Assembly: GCA_964519955.1 (NCBI GenBank)
Contig: CAZFLM010000039.1
Coordinates: 1 to 58,308 of the forward strand
From: CAZFLM01 sp964519955
GTDB lineage: Bacteria; Armatimonadota; Chthonomonadetes; Chthonomonadales; CAJBBX01
DNA: 58,308 nucleotides
Direction: 5' to 3'
The notes under the pieces are model-generated. The model was not told the origin of the DNA and ran no database searches. It saw nothing but the letters and a program-made list of their open reading frames with translations. Below, in pieces: positions 35,662-44,667 of the stretch; the first letter of the stretch is position 1, and the number at the start of each line of letters is the position of its first letter. Position numbers and translations under genes: made by a program.

Positions 35662-37965
35662 CTACCACACGAACTTGAGCTTCTGCTCCTTCAGCACGCA
35701 CACGGGCTTGTCGTCGAACAGGCGCCGGTCTCGGGCGTCCGCGATGTCGCGCACCGTCAGGCTGACGCGCTCGCCGGCGCCCAGCCCCGAGACCTTCAGG
35801 ACGACTGTCGAGCCATCGACCGTCACGCTCTCCACCTTGCCCTTCCCGACCGCGTAGTGCGAGGCATCGCCCGCCGTCTTCGGGTCCAGACGCTTGGTGA
35901 ACAGCAGCCGCAGCGTCTCGCCGTCGCGGCGCACCTCGGCGACGCGTGGCGGATCGGTGTACATGTAGTCGCCGATGAAGTACTCGTAGATCGTGCTCCC
36001 GTTGGCGCCCGCGCGGATGGCCGCGTCCTCGAACGCGTGGATCCACTCCCATGAGCGCCGGTTCTGCTTCCACGAGCCCGTGTCGGCCTGGACGAGTATC
36101 GGCAGGCCCGGCGCGGCCTGATGGATTGGGTCGATGAACGGGCGATAGGCGTCGACGTAGTCCGGCTTCAGCTCGGCGCGCACCCAGTCCGGCCAGTGCG
36201 TCTGCAGCATGTACACGTCCGGCCTTACCGTTCGCGCGACGTCCGCGGCATCCTCGCCGTGCACCTCGCGAACGCGCTCCACCCCGTTGGCCTCGGTCAG
36301 CGCCAGCGTCCACGTGCAGACCTTGGCGTGAGGCGATGCCTTGCGGATCCCCCCGGGCCCGTTCACCAGGTCGTTGAGGAACGCGGTGAGCGTGGCCTGG
36401 CGGAACTTGAGCCACTTGGCCCACAGCGCCGGGTTCTTCGTAGGATGGCGCGGCGAGTCGGCGTGCAGGATGTCCGGCAGTTCCTTCTCTTCGGGGAACA
36501 TAGCCGTGAACGCAGCCTTGCAGTGGGCGCAGAAGCAGCCGTATGCGGGCGACGTGATGCCAGGGTACTCCGGCCAGTGCGGCTCCGCGAACTCGACACC
36601 CGCGAACGGATGGTCGTGCAGCACCTGCGCCATCCGCGCCTTCTTCCACGTGCGATACGCCGGGTTGTTCAGGCAGAAGCGGGTGTAACCGTCATTCAGA
36701 GGCTTGCCTTCGAGGTCGGTCCGCGTCACCATCTTCCAGGTCGGCCACTCCTTCGGGAGCGACGCGGTGGAGTAGGTGCCGTTCGCGAAGGTCAGGTACC
36801 ACGCCCCGATGCCCTCGTCCCGCAGTGCAACCGCCAACTCGTGGTTGATCGCCTCGTCGTTCGTCACGATGAAGTGCACGATGCCGTACCCGTTGGCCCG
36901 CACCTCCTCGGCGATGCTGCGAGCGGAGCGGTCGGCGTAGTAGCCGAAGCCCGGATCGACCTGCACGCTGCGCCCCACGAGCGGGCGGAACGGCTCGGCC
37001 ACATGCCGGCGCACGTAGGCATCGTACACAGCCTTCGTCTCGGCGCCCTTGGTGGGGCTCATGTAGGTGAAGAACTCGAAGGTGACGAAGCGCTTGACGA
37101 ACGGGGCTTCCACTGTGATCTGGCGCGCGATGCGGTCGGCCGTGGTCGGCGCGAAGGTATCGGGCTTCGTCGACACCAGCCTGAACGACTCGAGGTCCGA
37201 CCACAGCTCCACGCCCGCCGACAGGCACGCATCGCGGAACGCGGCGAAGTACGGCGCGATCTTCGCCTCCAGATCCGCGTCCCAGCCCCTGGCGCCGACG
37301 CTATCCTGCACCATCAGAACATCGATGCCGGCGCCATCCAGCAGCGCGGCATAGTTGCGCCGCACTTCGTCAGGGCTCGTCGTGCCGGTGAAGAACGGGG
37401 CCGTCGACACAGGCTTCGGTCCAGACAGCGCCGTGCACCGGTCGCTCACGCGGCGGTAGAACGCGCGCAGGCGCTCGACGTCGCCTGCGGCGAACCGCGC
37501 ATCCCACGCCTCGTTTGGCAGGTACCAGCCGGCGAACGACGCATGCTTCCCGTAACGCTGCCACACCTCGCCGGCGACACGCTCGCACGCGGCAGCCGAC
37601 CTATCCAGATACGCAGCCGATGCGAACTCGCTCCACCAATCGTCGTCCGCGGACAGACCGACGATGACCTGCATGCCGTGCCGATCCGCATAGCCGAGGA
37701 TCGACTCGGTGGGATCGACAGCGCCAGCGCCCTCAGCGATGAACCGCTGCCCGTTGTACTCGACCCACTGGACGACGATCGTCGTCATGCCGGCGCGGCG
37801 CGCCAGATCCAGCTCGCGCTCCCAGTCGGCGCGGGACCAGGACATGATGCGGGAGGTGTACTGGATGAAAGTGCCGTCGATGCGCGGGCCAGCGGCGGCC
37901 GGCGCGGCGACCGCAGCCACCGACAGAGCCAGGAACGTGAGGACGATGGCGAAGACATGATACAT
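35662..37965 (-). CDS. Exported DUF4434-type glycosidase-like protein, two-barrel
   Basis: 767 residues. ATG 37965 (MYHVFAIVLTFLALSVAAVA) gives a clear signal peptide, with GGAGG upstream. Residues 30-330 form a DUF4434-like TIM barrel (IDGTFIQYTSRIMSWSRADW, WYLPNEAWD, DVLMVQDSVGARGW). Residues 370-690 look like a second beta/alpha barrel (FCLNNPAYRTWKK, VEFAEPHWPEYPG, a Cys pair at CFCAHCKAAF, YMLQTHWPDW). A final beta-sandwich of about 80 residues follows. It is probably a secreted or periplasmic glycan-processing enzyme; the catalytic acids are not firmly assigned. Confidence 0.8.
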   Translation of the reverse strand: MYHVFAIVLTFLALSVAAVAAPAAAGPRIDGTFIQYTSRIMSWSRADWERELDLARRAGMTTIVVQWVEYNGQRFIAEGAGAVDPTESILGYADRHGMQVIVGLSADDDWWSEFASAAYLDRSAAACERVAGEVWQRYGKHASFAGWYLPNEAWDARFAAGDVERLRAFYRRVSDRCTALSGPKPVSTAPFFTGTTSPDEVRRNYAALLDGAGIDVLMVQDSVGARGWDADLEAKIAPYFAAFRDACLSAGVELWSDLESFRLVSTKPDTFAPTTADRIARQITVEAPFVKRFVTFEFFTYMSPTKGAETKAVYDAYVRRHVAEPFRPLVGRSVQVDPGFGYYADRSARSIAEEVRANGYGIVHFIVTNDEAINHELAVALRDEGIGAWYLTFANGTYSTASLPKEWPTWKMVTRTDLEGKPLNDGYTRFCLNNPAYRTWKKARMAQVLHDHPFAGVEFAEPHWPEYPGITSPAYGCFCAHCKAAFTAMFPEEKELPDILHADSPRHPTKNPALWAKWLKFRQATLTAFLNDLVNGPGGIRKASPHAKVCTWTLALTEANGVERVREVHGEDAADVARTVRPDVYMLQTHWPDWVRAELKPDYVDAYRPFIDPIHQAAPGLPILVQADTGSWKQNRRSWEWIHAFEDAAIRAGANGSTIYEYFIGDYMYTDPPRVAEVRRDGETLRLLFTKRLDPKTAGDASHYAVGKGKVESVTVDGSTVVLKVSGLGAGERVSLTVRDIADARDRRLFDDKPVCVLKEQKLKFVW

Positions 37966-38066
37966 GGCGAGTGGTGCCTCCAGGAACGGAGATACTCCGG
38001 AGCGTGTTGCCCCTAGTGTACCGCCAGGCGTGCATGGGCCACGCGGCGGCGATGCTGCGCTGGAAC

Positions 38067-39365
38067 CTACGGCGCGGCGGGCGCCATCCGAGTGCGGGAC
38101 GAGGGGTTGCCGGCGAAGTCGTACGCTTCCACCTCGTACGCCGCCGGCGCGCCAGCGGGTGGCGCCTTGTCCGTCCACTCGCAGGGCGCCTGCGGCCGTC
38201 CAACGCCGTGCGCCTGCGTGTGCCCGACCTGGGCGCCGTCGCGGTACACGCGATAGCCGCAGACGCCGATGTTGTCCGTCGCCGCATCCCACTTCAGGAG
38301 CACGGCCCCGTCGCCGCGCTTCTCTAGCCGGACGTTCAGCGGCGGGGTCGGAGGCGTCGCCTCAAGCGCCCCCGTCCGCACGTAGCCCCGGTACGTCTCG
38401 TGGAACCCCTCCGGCGAGCCGCACGGGCTGTAGTAGTGGGCGTAGGCGAAGGTGAGGCAGCACTGCACGTAGGGCTGAACCGCCCGCATCTGCGCGACGA
38501 ACCGGCTCAGCGGAGCGCTCGTCCAGTCCTTCTGGTCGAACGTCTCCGTGTCGGACCAGAAGCGCAGCCCCGGCTTGGTGTCGACGACCTTGCGCAGAGC
38601 GGCGAACCACGCAGGCGCCTGCTCCAGCTTCAGCCCGCCCGCGCCGACGCTGTCCTGCGGGCAGAAGATGTCGCCCTTGCCGAGCGAGCACTGCTGCAGC
38701 AGCGCCTGCCACATCGCCGCGTAGTCGTTCACGCCGCCGACGGCCGCGTTCATGAAGGGGCAGAGCATCACCGGCATCCGCGGGGCCAGTTGGTGCAGGT
38801 GCCGCACGTTCCGGTCGAGCGCCTGGGCCAGCGTTGCGATGTGCTCGGGCCGCCGGAAGTTGTAGTTGTCGACCTCCCACACCCAGTACCAGCCGTGGAA
38901 GGCCCTCGGGTACTTGCGGGCGTAGAGCGCGAACAGCTCGTCGGCCACCTGGTTGCCGATGTCCATCTGCCCGAGCAGCCACGCAGGGTCGCGGGCCGAC
39001 TTCTTCCACCAGTCCTCGTGGAAGTTGAGCCCCAGGAACACGCGGATGCCCGCCTTCTCTGCGTTGCGCAGGCAGGCCTCGACCAGGTGTCCGGCGCCCG
39101 GCGCTTCCTTCGCTCCCGCAATGCGCGTCGGGTAGTAGGCCTTCTGGTCATTCCCCTCGAACGTCGGCGCGAACACGAGGTAGCTCATGCCGACCTCGCG
39201 CATGCGGCCGAACTCCGCCTGCCACTGCGCGTCGGTCCAGTCCCTGGCCAGGTACCACTGGATGAACGTGCCGACGGCGACGGGGTGGCGCGGGGCAGCG
39301 GCGACGAGCGCCGGCAGGGCCAGGAGCGACGCCAGGAGCGCGAACCGGACCGCCTTGAACGTCAT
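38067..39365 (-). CDS. Exported DUF4434-type glycosidase-like protein with fibronectin III-like end
   Basis: 432 residues from ATG 39365 with GAGGAG upstream and a signal peptide (RFALLASLLALPALVAA). A single DUF4434-like barrel spans residues 25-330 (VGTFIQWYLARDWTDAQWQ, FHGWYWVWEVDNYN, FCPQDSVGAGGLKLE). A C-terminal fibronectin type III-like domain follows (PLNVRLEKRGDGAVLLKWDAATDNIGVCG). It is a paralogue of the first half of the 35662-37965 product (shared QDSVGA). Together with the epimerase it suggests a small glycan-processing set. Confidence 0.82.
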   Translation of the reverse strand: MTFKAVRFALLASLLALPALVAAAPRHPVAVGTFIQWYLARDWTDAQWQAEFGRMREVGMSYLVFAPTFEGNDQKAYYPTRIAGAKEAPGAGHLVEACLRNAEKAGIRVFLGLNFHEDWWKKSARDPAWLLGQMDIGNQVADELFALYARKYPRAFHGWYWVWEVDNYNFRRPEHIATLAQALDRNVRHLHQLAPRMPVMLCPFMNAAVGGVNDYAAMWQALLQQCSLGKGDIFCPQDSVGAGGLKLEQAPAWFAALRKVVDTKPGLRFWSDTETFDQKDWTSAPLSRFVAQMRAVQPYVQCCLTFAYAHYYSPCGSPEGFHETYRGYVRTGALEATPPTPPLNVRLEKRGDGAVLLKWDAATDNIGVCGYRVYRDGAQVGHTQAHGVGRPQAPCEWTDKAPPAGAPAAYEVEAYDFAGNPSSRTRMAPAAP

Positions 39366-39488
39366 CACATTGCTCCTCACTTCGTGGCCGAGCGGGCCTA
39401 CGGCCGCCGGGTCATTACAGACAGCGCGGGAGGCCGGCATCCTGCCGCCCCCCCACGCGCGTCTGGTAGAGCCGAGGCCGCCCGCCCG

Positions 39489-39701
39489 TCATCTGCCAGG
39501 CGGGACCTGCTGCTGCCCCGAGTATGCCCTGTGGAGCGTCCGGCGGCCCTGCTGGCTGGGTGGCAGCACAATCGGACCGGACGGCGGCTTCGCGGGTAGG
39601 TTCACGGTCTTGCTGGTGCCCCGCCAGATGAGGGCGGCTCCCGCGATGACTACGAGGGCGATGAGTACTACGGCGACCACAGGCGAAACCTGCTTCTTCA
39701 T
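39489..39701 (-). CDS. Small single-pass membrane protein
   Basis: 70 residues: MKKQVSPVVAVVLIALVVIA gives one N-terminal membrane helix, then a Pro-rich soluble tail. It starts 10 bp downstream of a pseudopilin gene on the same strand. It occupies the same place as the small lipoprotein in the other regulator-pseudopilin module, so it may anchor or present the pseudopilin. The family is not recognised. Confidence 0.65.
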   Translation of the reverse strand: MKKQVSPVVAVVLIALVVIAGAALIWRGTSKTVNLPAKPPSGPIVLPPSQQGRRTLHRAYSGQQQVPPGR

Positions 39702-39711
39702 CTCGTCCTCG

Positions 39712-40485
39712 CTACATGCATGTCTGATCTAGCGGGTCGACCAGCACCCGGTAGTAGCCGTAGAAGACAGAACTCTCCTTGGTCAGAGTGACCTTGGCGA
39801 ACTTCGCATGGCCATCCGTGAACGTGAAGTTGGCCCCGTTGAAGTGGCGCGGCGGGCCGTAGAACCAGTCGACCTGATCGCTGCTGATCGCGTAGGCCCG
39901 GTAGGCGCCATCGACGTTCAGGCAGTACCCGATGTACGTGTTCCAGAGCCCATATCCGTCGGAGAACACCATCACCTCGGCCGAGCGCTGCACGTCGGCA
40001 AGGGCCGTCGGCCTCGGGCCGTCCAGCAGCGTCTCGTTGATGCCGTAGCCGAGGTGGTAGTCCGCCAGGCTCCGGACGTTCGGAGACTGCTGCAGCCCGG
40101 CTGGCGCTCCCGGAGACCCGATGAAGCAGGTGTACTCCCACCACGGGTACCCGTCAAAGTCCGGCTCCTTGAAGAGGGCCACGCTCTTAACGTACGGGTA
40201 CAGCAGGTCAGGGTAGTAGAGCCAGTAGCCGGTGGGGCCAAGCGATGGGTCCGTATTGCAGCCGGGGAAGGGCTGCGTGAAGAACATCTCGTCGTAGTCC
40301 TGCGTGTACATCATCGTCGCGGTGCCGAGCTGCTTCAGGTTGGAGATGCAACTGATCGCTCGCGCACGCTCACGCGCCTGAGCGAACACCGGGAACAGGA
40401 TTGCCGCGAGTATCGCGATGATCGCGATCACAACTAGGAGCTCGATGAGGGTGAACCCGAACCCCTTCCGTCCTGCAGCGTGCAT
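39712..40485 (-). CDS. Pseudopilin with N-terminal methylation motif and H-x-DG C-terminus (DUF1559-like)
   Basis: 257 residues from ATG 40485, preceded by AAAGGAG. The prepilin signal GFTLIELLVVIAIIAILAAI is nearly identical to that of the 32284-33018 product, as is the following QARERAR helix. The C-terminus has PPRHFNGANFTFTDGHAKF, the H-x-DG signature. It is a paralogue in the second regulator-pseudopilin-small protein module, 35 bp downstream of the regulator. Exported and probably surface-displayed. Confidence 0.9.
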   Translation of the reverse strand: MHAAGRKGFGFTLIELLVVIAIIAILAAILFPVFAQARERARAISCISNLKQLGTATMMYTQDYDEMFFTQPFPGCNTDPSLGPTGYWLYYPDLLYPYVKSVALFKEPDFDGYPWWEYTCFIGSPGAPAGLQQSPNVRSLADYHLGYGINETLLDGPRPTALADVQRSAEVMVFSDGYGLWNTYIGYCLNVDGAYRAYAISSDQVDWFYGPPRHFNGANFTFTDGHAKFAKVTLTKESSVFYGYYRVLVDPLDQTCM

Positions 40486-40520
40486 AGTCCTTCTCCTTTG
40501 GGTCGGTTGAACGCGGGGCC

Positions 40521-41621
40521 TCACCGAGAGGCCGGCGGGGCCGTTGAACCTCGGATTACGAAGGCGGTGGGCAGAGGCCGGGGCGGTGCGGGCTGCCGAC
40601 CGAGACGGATCCAGTCGAGCAGCAACAGCATCGCCTCACGCCCCAGGTCCTCCAGGGGCTGCTGAACAGTCGTGAGACCAGGCGAGACATAACGGGCGGT
40701 GATGGGGTCGTCGAACCCGACGACCGAGACGTCCTCAGGAACGCGGAGGCCAATCTCCCTCGCAAGGTGCATCACCTCGAGTGCAAGGGTACATCCTCCG
40801 CAGAAGAAGGCAGTGGGGCGGTCGTCGCGCTGAAGCAGCGCCAGCGCGGCGCTCCGGACCCGGTCGAGCAGCGGATAGACAGCGCCGAACGCCATCAGGC
40901 GCTCGCGGGGAAGGCCGATGCCGTTCTCCTCCAGAACGTCGCCGAACGCACGGAGACGCTGGCGCGTGTCGCACGAGCCGGAGTACGCGAAGACGCCCGC
41001 GATGCGCCGGTGCCCGAGGCCGACCAGATGCTCGACGGCCGTTCGCGCGCCGCCGTAGTTGTCCGCCTCGATGCTGCATACGCCCGCGGGCGGATTGTCC
41101 GCGGCCAGCATCACGATGCGTCTCCCATGTGCGGCCGCGTGCTCCACGTCGCGCAGGTTGCTCGCCATCACGTCGAGGAGCAGATAGCCGTCCATCGGCG
41201 CGGCCTCCAGTTGCGCGTCCAGCGAGTCCGTCGGCGTCTCCAGCAAGGAGAGGCTGGCCTGGACGTCGCCCAGCGCGCTCTGGACACCACGGAGCAGCGA
41301 GCCGAGGTAGAAGTCACCAGCGATCTCGGCTGGACCGAACGGCACCGCGAACCCCACGTTGATCGCGGCGGACCTGGGCTGTAGATCCTCCTTGACGAAC
41401 GTACCCACGCCTACCTCGCGCCGCAGCCATCCGTCGGTGACCAGCGCCTGGATGGCCTTGTTCACCGTCATCTGGCTCACGCGCAGTTGGACGGCCAGGT
41501 CGCGCTCGCCTGGAAGGCGGTCGCCAGGCCCGTAGCGGCCGGCGCAGATGGCCTTCTCCAGGATGCTGCGCACCTGTAGGTAGCGGGGTATCGGGTTGGA
41601 CCGGTCGACAGAGGTTCTCAC
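40521..41621 (-). CDS. GntR-type DNA-binding regulator with LacI-like ligand domain
   Basis: 366 residues from GTG 41621 (MRTSVDRSNPIPRYLQV). The winged helix reads GDRLPGERDLAVQLRVSQMTVNKAIQALVTDGWL. The LacI-type core follows, ending EDVSVVGFDDPITARYVSPGLTTVQQPL. It is a paralogue of the 33101-34195 regulator. A 22-bp palindrome (41636-41657) lies 15 bp upstream of the start. It is likely to control the pseudopilin, small protein and DUF4434-type genes downstream in response to a sugar ligand. Confidence 0.9.
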   Translation of the reverse strand: MRTSVDRSNPIPRYLQVRSILEKAICAGRYGPGDRLPGERDLAVQLRVSQMTVNKAIQALVTDGWLRREVGVGTFVKEDLQPRSAAINVGFAVPFGPAEIAGDFYLGSLLRGVQSALGDVQASLSLLETPTDSLDAQLEAAPMDGYLLLDVMASNLRDVEHAAAHGRRIVMLAADNPPAGVCSIEADNYGGARTAVEHLVGLGHRRIAGVFAYSGSCDTRQRLRAFGDVLEENGIGLPRERLMAFGAVYPLLDRVRSAALALLQRDDRPTAFFCGGCTLALEVMHLAREIGLRVPEDVSVVGFDDPITARYVSPGLTTVQQPLEDLGREAMLLLLDWIRLGRQPAPPRPLPTAFVIRGSTAPPASR

Positions 41622-41635
41622 GTTGCGGTTGCCTG

Positions 41636-41657
41636 GTGTTATGCAATCCCATAACAC
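41636..41657. promoter_or_regulatory. Candidate operator palindrome upstream of the second GntR/LacI gene
   Basis: Inverted arms GTGTTATG and CATAACAC are separated by six bases. The half-site core GTGTT is the same as in the palindrome at 34199-34214. Placement just before the regulator's start codon suggests autoregulation. Confidence 0.65.
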
Positions 41658-41753
41658 TAGGTCATCTTCCCACAACCGCAAGCTGGCGTCAAGAGTAGAA
41701 TGTTCGCTGTGGGAATCCGGACGAGCCCGGACGTGGCCCGGGGCCAAGTAGGC

Positions 41754-43365
41754 TCAGCGCGCGCGGTGCGGCTCGCCCCCGCCGGCTGCGGGCTCTCGGT
41801 TCGCCGAGGGTCCGACGACGATGAGGGATGGGTGCTCGTTGTTGGCGCGCGTCGGCCCGAGCCGGACCAAGAGGCCGCCAGGACCCGTGCCGGCGTCCGA
41901 TAGCTGGGGCTTGGGCCAGGCGATCTGGCCGGTTGGCAGGAGACGCCGCACGCCCAGATCACCGTAGGCGCCTGAGTTGATCGCGTCGGTCACACACACC
42001 ACGAATGCGCCGCCGTCGCTGCTGGCCGCGATCGCCGGGTGCGCCTCTTGCGTGTACGACCGACGCACATCGGCGATCTGCTTGCCCACGTCCCATCGCG
42101 CCTTCCCAGCCTCTGAGAGCCGCTCGATCGCGACGCCATATGCGCCGCTCGCCTCTCTGATGTCGCAGGCCACGATCACGCCGCGCGAGCCGTCGCAGGC
42201 GATGGCCGGATGATCTGCGCGGCGCGACCTCTCTGCACCAACCGCCGGCACGCCGCCTGCCGCCCAGGCCGCGTTGCCGCGGGAGTCGAGGCGCTGCACC
42301 AGGACCGTGGTGTCGGTCTCGTCCTGAGGGTGATCCCACTCGCGCTCGAAGGCGATGGCGGCGCCACCGAACCCGTCGCCGGCAGCGCCCATTCCAACAC
42401 CCGCGCCGAGCACCGCCGGACGCGAGTGGTCCTGGCACCGTACGTCCGCGACCCGCACCCCGGTGGCTCCCCAAAGGCGCGAGCCGGCTCCATCGAGGCG
42501 CTGTGCCCAGATCTCCTCGCGGCGCGTGCCATGGTCCCACGTGTGAATGCGCACGAACCCGATCACGCCGCCGCTGCCGTCTGGGACGGCTGCGACCGTC
42601 GCGACTCGATACTGCTGTGCCGTGGGCTCCACCAGGACCTTGCCCCCGCTCCATAGCAGCACGCCGTCTCGCGACACGCGCTGCCCTTCCAGCCACCTGT
42701 TCTGGCGCGAGTCCTCCCGGACATACAGCACGATCGCCCCATCCTGGCCATCCGAGACACACGCATACGGTGTCTGGTCGGTTAGGTCGGAACCCACCGC
42801 GAGGGGCTCGCCGTCGCGCAGCCAATGCGGGCGCCCGTCCTGGTCGATCCGCATAGCCAGGCACTCGCTCCAGCTCGTGGGTCGGCAACCGATGGCGATC
42901 ACCCCAGACCGACCGGCCGGGATTAACGCGAGGCGACGGGGGCTCCCATTCAGGCGCACAAGCGTGGCGCCCGCATGCCAGGCCAGCCTGCCCGCGCCGT
43001 CGAGGCGTACGATGGCCGCGCCCTCCTCGCGAGGCCGGCCCTTCTCGGCAGGCAGCATGCACCGGTACGCCACGTAGGCGCCGCCGGCGCCGTCCTCGCA
43101 CAGGACGGGCGCGATGAACTCCCTGAAGTCCGAAGCGCCTACCTTGAGCGCCGCTCCACCGCCCCAGACAGCGTTACCAGCACGGTCGAAGCGCTGGACG
43201 CAGATGTCGGTCGGCCGGTTCGGAGGCTCATTCGCATAGGCAACGATCACCTCGTCGCCATTTGCGCCGCCGGCACCTGGCGCCGCGGCACCGAACCCGC
43301 CGAGCGTCGCCGAGGCTGTCGCCGAGACCCGCGAACGCTGACGCAGCAAGCATCCACCGTCGCAT
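41754..43365 (-). CDS. Exported beta-propeller-like protein, probable N-terminal frameshift
   Basis: The body (about 500 residues) consists of repeated beta-rich units with phrases such as VQRFDRAGNAVWGGG, VQRLDSRGNAAWAAGG and AQRLDGAGSRLWG, a bacterial beta-propeller pattern without catalytic motifs. The best start, ATG 43365 with GGGGAGG upstream (MRRWMLAASAFAG), opens a signal-peptide-like frame. That frame is offset from the body frame, which has no good start of its own; its only upstream start is GTG 43457. A single indel near 43300-43330 would join the two. Either a recent frameshift or a sequence error could explain this. Confidence 0.65.
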
Positions 43366-43458
43366 CCTAGACCTCCCCTGCTCCCGACGCAACTCCAGCC
43401 GGGCGACACTGCGCGCCCGCTGCACGGTTGGTGCCCTCCGGCAGACCGATGGTTCACC

Positions 43459-44499
43459 CTAGCCCCTGGGTTCCGCCAGTTGCCTGTAGGCCGCCCGCAT
43501 CAGCGCGATCTGCCCGCCGTGCCAGGCGTCGTGCTGAGCCATCGCACAGGCGACCTGCCAGCCCGTATGGGGCACGCCGTGGTGCATGGGATAGGTGCGT
43601 TCGAGGTCCTCGTCGGAGGCGCGTGAGATGTGGTCGACGAGGAACTCCTGGGCTCGATCGAGGATCCGGACCATCCGCTCGCCGTCGGGCTGCTCGCCTG
43701 GCGCGCCGAGCACCCCGTCCAGGTCGCCCCACTGCAGCTTGCCCGAGCCGAAAGCCTGGTCGGCGTAGATGACCTTGCAGTGGGCCACGTGGATGGCGAT
43801 CATGGGGCCCCACACGCTGTCGAAGGGCGCCCACGCCAACTCGCCCTCGGACAGGCCCTTGACGCATCGGCGCAGCGCGTGCCAGCCGCTCTCCTCGTAG
43901 GCGAGGCGCAGCAGCCTCAGGCACGCGTCCCTGCGCGAGGCCAGGTGCAAGTCGTCCCAGTCCCGCCGCGGCGCGCGCCCCTCGATCCCTGCCGGGCCCG
44001 GAGCCGGGGCCATCGGCCGGCCCGCTGCGGCGCGCCGCCAGCTGCATAGCATCGCCACCTGCCCGAAGTACCACGCCGCATGGAGCACGCCGCCGTCGAG
44101 GAGCACGAAGCCCTTGTACGCGCGGTTCCAGACGCCCGTCCGGTCGCAAAGCTGGGCGTCGGTCACGCATCGAGCGCGCGCGTGGAGCCGGTGGCAGGCT
44201 ACGTCGACCACGTGCACCAGGTCCGCCGGTGTCGTGGCGCGCTTCCCCCGGAGGCGATCCAGTTCCGCCTCGCTTGGGTCGTCCGTGCGCGCGGCCAGCC
44301 CCTCGCCATACCACGCGGCGCACGAGGCAACGTGCCTGAGGACGCGGCGAGCAGGCCCGATGCCAGGCAGCGGCCGATAGCTCAGGTCGTCGGGTGCGAG
44401 ATCGGCCGTGGCCTCCGCGAGACGGTGCCACGGGTTCCCCCAGCACGTGTAGTCGATCATGTCCGCCAGAAGCCCGGCGATAGCGCTCTCGTTCTGCAT
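43459..44499 (-). CDS. Tandem DinB-fold protein
   Basis: 346 residues from ATG 44499. It contains two DinB/YfiT-like four-helix bundles: the first around LADMIDYTCWGNPWHRLAE ... LRHVASCAAWYGEGL, the second around VKGLSEGELAWAPF ... QHDAWHGGQIALMRAAY. The HxxxH pattern of the metal site is clearest in the second domain (HDAWHGGQ); the first is divergent. DinB-superfamily proteins include thiol S-transferases and metal hydrolases; no substrate can be assigned. First in a run of three DinB genes. Confidence 0.85.
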   Translation of the reverse strand: MQNESAIAGLLADMIDYTCWGNPWHRLAEATADLAPDDLSYRPLPGIGPARRVLRHVASCAAWYGEGLAARTDDPSEAELDRLRGKRATTPADLVHVVDVACHRLHARARCVTDAQLCDRTGVWNRAYKGFVLLDGGVLHAAWYFGQVAMLCSWRRAAAGRPMAPAPGPAGIEGRAPRRDWDDLHLASRRDACLRLLRLAYEESGWHALRRCVKGLSEGELAWAPFDSVWGPMIAIHVAHCKVIYADQAFGSGKLQWGDLDGVLGAPGEQPDGERMVRILDRAQEFLVDHISRASDEDLERTYPMHHGVPHTGWQVACAMAQHDAWHGGQIALMRAAYRQLAEPRG

Positions 44500-44586
44500 G
44501 CCGTTGCCCTCGGCACAAAGTCGCCGCAATCACGCCTGGGGTGGCACAAGCACCCAATGCGCACCTGCCGTTCGGCTGGCCGCTCC

Positions 44587-44667
44587 CCAGCCCGGATCAT
44601 GCACGAGTGCAGTGGTGGGATGGGCCTCCGTGCCCGTCCAGTGCCACCTATGAACAGGTAAGGCTAG
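44587..44667. repeat. 81-bp dispersed element, copy 3 (inverted)
   Basis: About 90% identical to copies 1 and 2 but in the opposite orientation. Its CTAG end at 44664-44667 gives the TAG stop (44664-44666) of the DinB gene to its right. Most substitutions are in the half next to that gene; the far end has drifted to CCAGCCCG. Confidence 0.85.
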
